A stretch of 38,660 nt of DNA from Plakobranchus ocellatus (Eukaryota; Mollusca; Gastropoda; Plakobranchidae): contig BLXT01005203.1 of assembly GCA_019648995.1 (NCBI GenBank), positions 640,408 to 679,067 on the forward strand, in the 5' to 3' direction. This document shows positions 28,301 through 36,460 of this stretch, piece by piece. A model generated the notes under the pieces. It was given only the letters and a program-made list of their open reading frames with translations, made no database searches and was not told the DNA's origin. Each line of letters starts with the position of its first letter. The stretch's first letter is position 1. The position numbers were made by a program, and so were the translations under genes.

Positions 28301-30154
28301 AAAATATTTCCTGAGTTGCAAATAAAAATTTGTCAATAATTGCTAAATTTACAGCTGATTTTAAAAATTCATGATGATGATATGGAATGGGATTTACATC
28401 TAGGCTTTAGCACTTTTCTCTTTTGAATATTTGTGAGGCAACTTGAGTAAATTAGTCACAACTCACCTTCTTAATGAATTCAGTTTTGAGCACAATGTAC
28501 GCTCTTTATAAGCCTCTAGTTTTTTTTACACTTGTATGAACAAAAAACCTTACATCTCTATCTCAATCTCAAAAGGCAGCAATATTGAGATAGTACTTAT
28601 TTCTATTACCTTCTTGAGCCACTACCAATTTTTAGAGGGTTTTAGTACGAAAGTATCAACAGCGACTTCTGACTGATTTACTCTGGTTGCATCATATTTA
28701 ACCACTTAACTACTAAAAAGCCAAAGTCCTCTTCTCTAAAAAAAAAAACTCTATAAGATCAAATTTGACTTATTTAACCATGGCATAATGTTTAAATGCT
28801 AGTCTCATTTGAGAAAAAAGCCAAACAAATGCATTATAGTATTGAAAAAACATTGTCCGTGAAAAAAACGAATATGGATGAAGGTCACAAAACCTTGTTC
28901 TGAGCAGTAATTTTTTTCCTTCGTTTAATGCATAAGTCAGGTGATTAAATATTATGTCCCCAAAAGTTTTTGGAAAGTATGCTATAACTAGATTAATCTT
29001 TATTTTAAGCCCTTGCAATATTATAAGCAAATAACCATAAATACAAGTAATCAAAGTCTATGCCATATTTTCAAATTACCTAATAAAATCTGGATGCTTT
29101 TAAACCACACAAAAAAATATCTGTCAAACAATTTTTTAAACAATCACCCTTTATTTTCTCCAAAACAAAAAAAATATCTCCCATACACATATTTCAACCC
29201 TGATTTGCAAGAAAGCCACAACCTGATCCTCCATCTATCCATTCTCCTCACTTGTTGACTTTGGAATGTAAAAAAGATATTAAAATAGGCTGGTCTTCAA
29301 TTTATTTCCAACCATTTCCAACCAACCTGGTGATGATCAGGAAACTGCGCAGGCACCCAACAGTGGATGGGATCTCCCACATATTGGTTCATGCCGATCA
29401 GCATGGCGAAAGCAGCAAAAACAGCCACCGTGCCAAAATGATGCAACTGGTCTACTGCGTCATCATCTCGAGCACCCTTCGAGAGGGTGATCTTTGAGAG
29501 AGCCTCTAGAATAGACTCCCACCTTAACAAATGAATATTTAGATGTTAGATGGTATTGAGACTGGGAGAAATTTTATATTTTCATGTATTACAGATTCAA
29601 AGTGTACTGCACAATTTCATCTTCTACCCCCAAAATTTTAAAGCATGATTTAGTAGAATGTGAATCGTATTCTGACCAAGTTTGTTGAAAAAATGATTTT
29701 CTATTTGCTATTCATTTATTCTTTATTACAATCGATGGTCTCCAGTTAAATTAAAATTTTTGTTTTTTTATTTGTTGCTGTAATCTATAAATACCCTTTG
29801 CTTTAGAATATTCTTCGAGGTCTGAAGATGTTATCTTGTCAGATTTTGCCTGTAAAATCCAACAGACACTTTTTTGGCGAATTATCACATAAATAATGTT
29901 CAATGTTTCTTTTAAAAAAACAGGTGTGTACAAAAAAAATTATCTCTTTTATAATTAGTGATGCAAATAAAACAATGAGTGGATATTTCTGGTAAAAAAA
30001 AAATGGATCACTAATTTTCTAAAGAAAAATGAGACCGATTACCACAGTTGCAACTAATTAATAACGCATTAAGTAATAAAAGTGAATTAAATAAACACAG
30101 AATGAAGAGTTCAAAGAATCATTGAGAGTGCCACAGAGCCTCATGTACTTACAT
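22010..30154 (-). CDS. Innexin (gap-junction / hemichannel protein)
   Basis: Innexins form intercellular gap junctions and hemichannels in the invertebrate plasma membrane. The CDS on minus joins 30154-30153, 29522-29327, 27990-27853, 27258-27073, 26819-26658, 25046-24909, 24331-24210 and 22310-22010: 1245 nt, 414 aa, within the family range. The ATG is split: AT ends the leader exon and G starts the next. Four membrane segments lie near 32-50, 104-123, 205-226 and 286-305. Extracellular loop 1 has YVGDPIHCW (C55) and NLCWIS (C73). Loop 2 has VVMCDF (C258) and CVLSINLF (C275), so both loops carry the two-cysteine innexin pattern. Pro119 in TM2 is conserved. The C-terminal domain has FVHMYLRDDGVFLLR and a Gly/His-rich tail. 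A 42-bp tandem array abuts exon 5. The exact paralogue cannot be named from sequence alone. Confidence 0.95.
22557..22740 (+). repeat. Degenerate GA-rich purine tract
   Basis: About 180 bp of almost pure A/G on the plus strand built from GAGAGA, GAAAGA and GGAGAG words. Low complexity; on minus it is a CT-rich intronic tract. Confidence 0.9.
22853..22907 (+). repeat. (GA)n microsatellite
   Basis: GGGAGGGAGAGAG followed by about 15 perfect GA units within innexin intron 7. Confidence 0.95.
23744..23819. promoter_or_regulatory. Cluster of six GCGTAA(T) motifs
   Basis: GCGTAA occurs at 23744, 23765, 23772, 23792 and 23813 on plus, and as ATTACGC at 23801. Two perfect inverted repeats result: GCGTAAT-AA-ATTACGC (23792-23807) and ATTACGC-TGAAA-GCGTAAT (23801-23819). 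GCGTAAT resembles a bZIP (C/EBP or PAR-type) half-site, so an intronic enhancer is conceivable. A degraded repeat element is an equal alternative. Confidence 0.35.
24210..24331 (-). CDS. Innexin exon 7 (EC2 end, TM4)
   Basis: Acceptor TCCTCAG ends at 24332 and donor GTGAGT starts at 24209. Encodes residues 275-314: CVLSINLFIEKIFAIAWFWL, then the remainder of TM4. The common family reading is CVLPINLFNEKI, so S and I replace the usual P and N; that comparison is from memory. Confidence 0.95.
24332..24908 (-). other. Innexin intron 6
   Basis: 577-bp AT-rich intron with a short GAGAGA stretch near 24460. Nothing else seen. Confidence 0.85.
24909..25046 (-). CDS. Innexin exon 6 (EC2)
   Basis: Acceptor TTCCCAG ends at 25047 and donor GTGAGT starts at 24908. 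Encodes residues 229-274: FNYWTYGLEVLEHLGG, then HFPRVVMCDFDIR and QNVQTHSMQ. The FPRVxxCDF motif with C258 is diagnostic of innexin loop 2. Confidence 0.96.
25047..26657 (-). other. Innexin intron 5
   Basis: 1611-bp intron. No repeat family, RNA or coding signal recognised. Confidence 0.85.
26658..26819 (-). CDS. Innexin exon 5 (cytoplasmic loop, TM3)
   Basis: Acceptor CACCAG ends at 26820 and donor GTAAGT starts at 26657. Encodes residues 175-228: YNVVVRFKEK, then TYLTGLYLFVKLLYLINVF and VQFVMLSAFLK. The start of this exon and its acceptor form the innermost unit of a 42-bp tandem array, so other in-frame acceptors exist upstream. Confidence 0.9.
26805..27025 (-). repeat. 42-bp minisatellite carrying splice acceptors
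   Basis: Five units of exactly 42 bp (26805, 26847, 26889, 26931, 26973) and an 11-bp partial at 27015. Unit 1 spans the acceptor and first codons of innexin exon 5. Every unit on minus has a pyrimidine-leaning stretch then NCAG-TAC, that is, a copied 3' splice site. The array is open in the innexin frame, giving about 14 residues per unit (TYLLPLNPQYNVVV). It fills most of the 253-bp intron 4. Confidence 0.93.
27073..27258 (-). CDS. Innexin exon 4 (TM2 and cytoplasmic loop)
   Basis: Acceptor TTTTCAG ends at 27259 and donor GTGAGC starts at 27072. Encodes residues 113-174: CLMFKFPNMLWKELRGYSGIN and a charged cytoplasmic loop ending QTYRVYK. Phase 0 at both ends. Confidence 0.95.
27259..27852 (-). 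other. Innexin intron 3
   Basis: 594-bp AT-rich intron without recognisable internal elements. Confidence 0.85.
27853..27990 (-). CDS. Innexin exon 3 (EC1, start of TM2)
   Basis: Acceptor ATTGCAG ends at 27991 and donor GTAAAA starts at 27852. Encodes residues 67-112: YAENLCWISQMYYVPMDEPIP, then FYRWVVAVLAIQ. This is the innexin EC1-to-TM2 boundary, with FYRWV in place of the common YYQWV. Confidence 0.95.
27991..29326 (-). other. Innexin intron 2
   Basis: 1336-bp AT-rich intron with poly-A tracts on plus. Nothing else recognised. Confidence 0.85.
29327..29522 (-). CDS. Innexin exon 2 (N-terminus, TM1, start of EC1)
   Basis: Acceptor TGTTAAG ends at 29523 and donor GTTGGT starts at 29326. 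Encodes residues 2-66: an N-terminal helix (WESILEALSKITLS), DDDAVDQL, TM1 and YVGDPIHCWVPAQF. The first base is the G of the split ATG. Confidence 0.9.
29523..30152 (-). other. Innexin intron 1, interrupts the start codon
   Basis: 630-bp intron with donor GTAAGT and acceptor TGTTAAG, placed between AT and G of the ATG. No other element seen. Confidence 0.7.
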
Positions 30155-30214
30155 GCTTGTAAAAGCTTCTTTCTTGCTGAAGTTTTATTTCAGTTCTTTT
30201 AGAATGTCTTTTGA
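30153..30214 (-). other. Innexin 5' leader exon (exon 1), ends with AT of the ATG
   Basis: On minus a strong acceptor (poly-T then TTTCCACAG) ends at 30215. A 62-nt exon follows and ends ...CAAGCAT before the perfect donor GTAAGT at 30152. The last two bases, AT, pair with G at 29522 to form the start codon. An in-frame TAA lies 33 nt (11 codons) upstream of the ATG, so the frame cannot extend further. Because it begins with an acceptor, at least one more 5' UTR exon must lie upstream. Confidence 0.7.
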
Positions 30215-30215
30215 C

Positions 30216-33200
30216 TGTGGAAAGAAAAAAAAAGAAAAAAAAATCAAGATAAAAATATTCAGAATGAAACCAGGATATTACTGAGACTCTCTGTGACATT
30301 ACAGAGTCTGGATTGAATGTTGAATGAGAGTGAGCCAAGAACAACCAGAATATTCTGGTACTAAATCTAGAAACTTGGCTTTAAACTTGCTTGTATTTTA
30401 AGTCATACATTTTCTAATTTTAGTTACCACACAAAGAGGAAAGGTAGTATGCCAAGTATTAAACCAGGCCTGATTTTTCAACAAATTAAACTAGACCTAG
30501 AAAATAGATCAATTTTGATCTCTGGCAGCTAGTTGCACTGGATTCAACATATACAAAGTAACAGTTGATACAACAAAACCCAAACTTATATAGGTTAGGT
30601 CCCAAGGTCAAGAATTTCTGCAGTGTTAACTATAGGTTGTATAATAAGAGACAACAAGGAGTTCCTATTTGATGCAATTTGATGGGCTGAAAACCACGTA
30701 GAGCTATCTTTTCATACAATAAGAGGGCCTGTTAATTCTTAAAGCAATTGGTGTATTTTTTATTAAGATTTAACCCAAATCAAATGTCTTCCTCCTAGCA
30801 ACAATGTGAGAAATGTTTGTCCAAAGAAAGGAAAGTGTAAACACTCTCGATTCAGTCTTAATTCAATACTGAGTTAGCAAGTAGTACTCCAGACCTCTTA
30901 AAGCAGGGTGCGGCTTTGGTTGAAAAAAGTTTTTAATGACACAGAGTGAGGCTTTGGCTGTGATAAGAGTTAAAAATTTAATTCCTTTGTCTTTGGCACA
31001 ATCACACTTTTTCATAAACAGCCTTCGCTTAAGTTTAGAAACAGAATTACACTTTCACACCAACCAGAAAATTTCCAGATAAGTGGCTTGAACAGTATTA
31101 AGATAAGGACTGAAAAGTTAATGTGAAGTTTTAAAATCACCTTGTTGCATCAGATTATTTTTAGGGTTTTTTTCCCAAACTTGAATAGTGATATGAGCCA
31201 CTACAAACCATTGCTCAATCAAGTTCATTGAGGTGTTATTGTTATATCTATAAGGCGGATTCCATGGGGGCCTTTGGTCAATTTACTTTTTCACCCCCAA
31301 AATGTCAAAATTTCAAAACTCAACAAGATAGTCAAATTTGGTATCACTTTAAAGGACATTTCAAGAGCTTTCAGAAATCACAAGAATTTTGAGCATGAGA
31401 TATCTGTGGCTGGAGAAAATTGCAAGCAAAGACACTCCCTTACACAATGTGAACATTTTTCTTCAATACATACATGAAGAATCCCAGACCTCTAAATGCT
31501 CAAAAAAGAGTTTTTAATGTCTCACTTCATATATCACAGTTAGTAGATAGTATAAGAGAAGCTTGCTAAGTTATATGAACAGATTATTAAAAGAAAACAA
31601 CAGCGTTACATAACGACAAAGAAGGTAATGTCGACAGGTGATTTAAGAATATAATACATTACATTTTTGTCCTCCAGATTAACATTACACACACAGAAAG
31701 GTTTAAGGATGCTGTAAAAATTGTAAATACTAACTAAAAAATGGAGAACAACAAAAAAAAATAGACAAAAAGATTAATTTAAAAAAAGGGCCTCAGGCAT
31801 TGCTATGTAGGGCTGGGATTCTGGGCCAGTAATAGTCCTTTACTATTCCAGGGATAACGTCGTGGATTGCCTGTATAACTTCTCACTTACACTTTTCTTG
31901 AAAAATTGGCCATAATATAACAGAACTGAATTTTGACCAGATAAAAAAATAGGTTTTGATATAAGGTATCACACTGATATAGTATTTCTACCAAGCCTGT
32001 GAGGTCAATTTTCAGACTGTGACGAATCCTGCAGAATAAAGGGCCGATATAGAGAAAAAAAATGACCTAACTTAACAACGTATTATTGATATTCCTGATC
32101 ATACATTTATAAAGACAATATGATTAGACATTTCTGCAATTAGTTTTATTGAGATTGAACCAAAAGCAATGTGCAACAGAGCCAACTGAGGACATTTACG
32201 ACCGTGAATTCAATGATAACGCAAAGTCTGATAGTTGCAGTCTGATCTCAGTCCATTAAAACTTTTTTTGTTGAACATTCCCCACAATTTGCATATCAAA
32301 CTGAAGTATTGACCAATAGAAATTGAGAAAACAGCTTTACGCAAGGATTTCTCTTCATGTGAAGCAAAAAGAGCATTATTTTTCTCATTGTCAAAGTCTG
32401 ATTACCTGTGATTCACACATAGTTGTGGAGGAAAAAAAATTACCAAAACATGAATAATGCATTAATTTTCATGCTTTTTTTTTTCATTTCATTCGTATTA
32501 TCACATTCTTTCTGAAAATGTCAACAAAAGGATATTTTGAATTTCATTTTCATTGTCAGTTGCAAATTTAAAAAAATGATCTCGCTGACTTCACATGGTT
32601 CTAAAAATAGCTTTGACTAATTAGGTATTTACATCAAGCAGATCTAATTTTTTTTTTTGACACTTCAATATTTGAACCCATTTCATACTTTCAAAGCTCT
32701 GGTAAGGGAAATTTGACACTATAAAAGGGTTATTTTCATTGTTCTTTTTGCCTCGATAAAAAAAAAGTAAATGGTGTGAAGTAGAAAATCAGACTTTGCA
32801 GCCATAAATAATTTCATAATAAATCATCAACACTATCAAACAACAAGTGTATGCTTCTAGAGCTTCTTTATAACAAAATGCATAAGACAAAACACATCAA
32901 TGCATGTAAAAAACGAAAAATCCCAAGAAAATCAAATTTACTTTCACTCTATGCTTCCTGGTCCCATTTCATCGAATCCGCCATAAAGAAAACTAAGACT
33001 AGATAGAAAATTAATGGCAATGATTGATTTCTTTATCAATTGGTTATTTATTCAGAATTTTTTCCATGATATATGATCAGATTTCAAAATTTTTAGGTTA
33101 GATATCGAGTTGCTTTTTAGGACAACTAGTTCCAATATTGTTGCAAAGCATCAACCTAACCAATAAAAAATAGACCCCTGCATTCTAAAACACGTTTATA

Positions 33201-33286
33201 ACTCCAGCTTAGGGCATCTCTGGTGAATCATAAAAGGCTCCACTTTTTTTAACAAAGCTGTTTTCAAAAAGACGACTTAATCACTA
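30216..33286. other. Upstream flank or long 5' intron of the innexin gene, part 1
   Basis: AT-rich sequence with no recognised gene, RNA or repeat family. A 67-codon open frame at 31274-31477 (+) resembles no family I know. If the leader exon at 30153-30214 is right, this is intronic sequence. Confidence 0.6.
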
Positions 33287-33403
33287 GATAACGTTTAGGC
33301 AGAGAAATGCAATAACATTTTTCCTGCTCAGTGCCCAGAAACCAGGCGTTGTTATTGCTTACTGAGAGGAAAATTTTTTTTTTCTCCGAAAGCCTAAATT
33401 ATC
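33287..33403. repeat. 117-bp foldback element
   Basis: The left arm starts GATAACGTTTAGGC and the right arm ends GCCTAAATTATC. The inner parts TTTTTCCTGCTCAGT and ACTGAGAGGAAAA also pair, so arms of about 45 nt enclose a loop of about 30 nt. The imperfect long hairpin suggests a small MITE or a fold-forming RNA. Confidence 0.6.
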
Positions 33404-33763
33404 TGCAACAGACATAATTTCACAGCATGGTGTCTGTGCACAAATTCAACTTCTGATTGGTTTATTGTTCTGTTTTTCTTATTATCAGATAGCTATTTTC
33501 ATATTCAGTCTAGGAGAACTTTACCCCTCAATATTTCTTTTGTTTTGAAAGACATCAGCCGACTTTTATAATTTAGATTCATAATTAAGTTGCTCTCAAT
33601 TGATGCTTTGCTATTGAGCAAAAAAGATTGAAAATTGTACAAAAATTTAATTTTTAAGAGTTCCCCCTTATCTTTATTATGAAATTTATTTTGTTTTTGT
33701 TGAAAGTACAGCCAATTTTTTCAAAAGCTGAAATAAGCAAAACATAAATTTTAGCTATTGGCT

Positions 33764-33915
33764 GGGGGCATCAGTAGCAGAGTGGCTAGCGAGTCTGTCC
33801 TGAGATCTGCAAAGACCCTTCTGCTGCGGGTGTGAACCCTGCCACTGGCGCCCTGGCCTGACGAAGGGCCTGAAAGCCTGAGATCAATTTGCTCTCGACT
33901 GGCTATATACGAAAA
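33764..33915 (+). mobile_element. tRNA-derived SINE
   Basis: The head contains a box A-like TAGCAGAGTGG (33775-33785) and a box B-like GTGTGAACCCT (33830-33840), about 45 bp apart, as in tRNA-derived RNA polymerase III promoters. It continues into a non-tRNA body (CCTGGCCTGACGAAGGGCC) and ends in an A-rich tail after 33910. The predicted acceptor stem does not look complete, so a functional tRNA gene is unlikely. Confidence 0.7.
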
Positions 33916-34009
33916 AAAACAAGAAAAACCTTAACTATGGCCACTCTTTTGCACATTTCCAGTTATTCTACATAGCCACTTTTGTCTTTCTCCAAAGGGG
34001 TTAGAGAAA

Positions 34010-34011
<2 letters not shown>

Positions 34012-34072
<61 letters not shown>
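34012..34072 (+). repeat. (GA)n microsatellite
   Basis: About 30 perfect GA units roughly 100 bp beyond the end of the SINE. Confidence 0.97.
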
Positions 34073-34073
<1 letters not shown>

Positions 34074-34446
34074 TTTAACAGATAATCTTTTGAGAACTCA
34101 TTCGACACAGACTGATATCTCCATCTTCTAATGGTGTGCATGCAATCTTTGACATATCAATGTGTAGCAATCTCACAAAAAGAGTCAAGTTGCAAATCTG
34201 TATCATTGAGATAACTCAAATTATTTTAAAAAGTCAAGAAGTAAACATTCCAAACATTTATGTACAGAAAGTCTCCATCATGTCTTCAGAAAGTTTTCCA
34301 CACAGAGAAATGAGTAGTTAAGCTAATTTTGACTTCTCTGGTAATTGGTTTTCATTGAAAGTGTCATGCAAACTACAACTAAACTCATTATTTTTCTGCG
34401 ACTGCTGCACACGTTATTACATTTCATTTCTACCTAGGAGTAGGAG

Positions 34447-35087
34447 CATTGACCTCTGTGTACGGATCCCGAGATCGCATCAGGACCGTCCTGATGATTT
34501 TTTTTCTCTACCGGCCTATTCCTGACACATTCTCGGGAAGCATTGTCCTTTTGTTTCGTTCCATGCAAAGTTTGGCGGATGTAGGGGTAGAACTTTTTAA
34601 GTTATGGAACCGAAACCAATGTCACCCTTCATTCATAGCTAGATTTATAGAATTGGATTTCATGATCACAATGGCGAAGTCTACACCTCACAGTAGAACC
34701 AACATGTTTGAACCTTTTAGAAGGAAATTTTAGTTCAGAAAGTGAAAATCCCGATCCAAATGATCCAGAATATGACCCCAAAAGCAAAAAAAACAAACGA
34801 ATCAGACTCAGAAAGCCAAATCTAGACCTAGATCTAGTTGTACAAAATGTATATATATCTAGCCGAAAAAATTTTCGAAAAAAGAACAAATTAAACTGAT
34901 TTTGAAAAATCATTTTATATAAAAGTATTGAATTAAAAACCTCGCTTTTTTTTTTTTGGTTAGAAAGATGGTTGCTTGAATGTATAAGTGTGAAATTTCC
35001 ATGGCAGTGTCATAATATTGCAAGCCCCCAGGATTTTTTTTAAATATCCTCAGGCTTCACCGCATGTAGGCTTAACCAGTGAGTTAA
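34447..35087 (+). mobile_element. TTAA-bounded interspersed element, copy B (degraded)
   Basis: Homologous in inverse orientation to 6089-6792. The right end is CCAGTGAG followed by TTAA (35084-35087). The left end is truncated or diverged just before ATTGACCTCTGTGTAC, so the left terminus seen in copy A is missing. It carries the same coding-like tracts, here in somewhat longer open frames at 34449-34733 and 34708-34899. These include the acidic [19 protein letters not shown] segment followed by a basic stretch. I do not recognise a transposase domain. Confidence 0.55.
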
Positions 35088-35194
35088 AATATTTTAAGTA
35101 TTTCCACTTCAAAACAAAACAAATATCTCCACATTTTTTTCATTTGCAATGAAAAACACCTACAATTTCCTTCATATATGGTAAGACTTCTGAA

Positions 35195-35480
35195 AATTTG
35201 CACACAAGAATGGTATAAATAACCATTTGATAATGTGAAAAATATCACAATTTCTTGAAATCACTTTGGTTTTATTTCTTAATTAATTGCTGTAATATAT
35301 AGTGTAAACAGACCTCACCAACTAAAAAATAGACTGCCATCACTCAAGACAATGATCTGAGGTGATCATTTTTTTCCAAAAATTTTAAAAGATCGTTATT
35401 TTTAGATAAAATTATTTGTAACTATCTTTGGTAATTTTTATAAACAATCAGCAGATTTTTACAATTGCCTTCATTTCATC
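35195..35480 (+). repeat. Diverged interspersed repeat, copy 2
   Basis: Same family and orientation as 845-1205 in DNAJB11 intron 1. It shares TGCACACAAGAA, TTTCTTGAAATCACTT, ATTAATTGCTG, ATGATC-GAGGTGATC and a 21-bp identical block around 35372-35392. Confidence 0.6.
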
Positions 35481-35767
35481 ATTCATATTAAGTAACACCT
35501 GTCTGCATAATCAGAGGCCATGTCAATGACTAAAATTACAAGAAAAATGACAATTCATGCATACAGCTTATGATGGAGGTGTCAAAAACTTAACAAAGAA
35601 ACAATTTCTGTAAGGATAAGTGTGAAAGTTTAGATTTATCTTCAAGAAACTTTTTGGTGGAAATATACCAATCTAGCTCTTGAGATCTAAAAACTTAAAG
35701 CCGTGCACTAGGCCTAAAACTATTGCAGTTTGATCTCATTCTAGAGATAATTGCATTATGTTTACAT

Positions 35768-35984
35768 CTTATTCGTTTGTTCCCATCACGACTTTTTATA
35801 TAGCTAGATTATGCGATACGAACAAATGAAAAGGCTCCAAATTCTGTTGATTCCGTGTGAAAATAGTACTTTTTTCATTATAACCTGGCCTGTGATTTCT
35901 TCGTTTCGTCGATAGCTTATAAAGATAGAGCTAGATCGGATAATCTAGCTATATAAAAAGTCTGGGTGGCAACAAGCGAAAAAG
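35768..35984. mobile_element. 217-bp MITE-like element with terminal inverted repeats of about 50 bp
   Basis: The left arm 35768-35817 and right arm about 35935-35984 are inverted copies. A perfect 21-bp core pairs 35791-35811 with 35941-35961. The flanking bases add an imperfect outer block (CTTATTCGTTTGTT against CTTTTTCGCTTGTT) and an inner ATTAT-CGAT block. The central ~117 bp has no coding capacity. Long inverted termini around a short unique core are typical of non-autonomous DNA elements. Confidence 0.65.
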
Positions 35985-36289
35985 CGCTGGCCTAGAGCTA
36001 GATTAGACAGCACATCCCAGAAGGTAGGGCAGCTGAAAGAGTTTCAATTTAAAACATGCTTTGTCAGACAAGAAAGAATGCTTTGCTTTAGTCTCGGCAC
36101 TGATGGAGCACTACAGTCCCTACCTTGTCAACCTGAAGTAGTCAGCCATTTCGATTAACTGACATGTGTGGGCAGGCAAAATGTGCCACCTGTGTCTAGA
36201 TCTAAAATATTGCCCCTTCATTTCGTCAGTAGCTGATGATGTGTGAATAAAAATTTTTCAAATTTCCATAGAAAAGACCCAGCCATTTT

Positions 36290-36460
36290 AACTCTTCATG
36301 CTCGCACCAAAGGAGCCACCGTTGATTGAATAGGTTACGAATGGTCGGACGAACGGTGCCAGCGTTGCTTCCGCAACACACAGTTTGTCGCATCGACAGT
36401 CACAGCGTTGCTTGGTTTTGTAGCATATAATCACATCCAAACCACTTTTATAAAAGCTTA
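36290..36460 (-). promoter_or_regulatory. CpG cluster with palindromic TATA, possible innexin promoter
   Basis: About eleven CpGs fall between 36302 and 36415 in an otherwise CpG-poor region, much like the DNAJB11 promoter. A perfect 12-bp palindrome CTTTTATAAAAG at 36445-36456 supplies a TATA-type motif on either strand; on minus it sits just upstream of the CpG patch. This suits a start site for the innexin's missing 5' exon, about 6 kb upstream of its leader exon. It could instead, or also, serve a plus-strand gene. Confidence 0.3.

Noticed and set aside
31274-31477. 67-codon open frame on plus
   Set aside because: No family match and no context; within the length range expected by chance.
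33764-33840. A functional tRNA gene
   Set aside because: Box A and box B are present, but I could not form a convincing acceptor stem, and the sequence continues into a body and A-rich tail. It fits a SINE head better.
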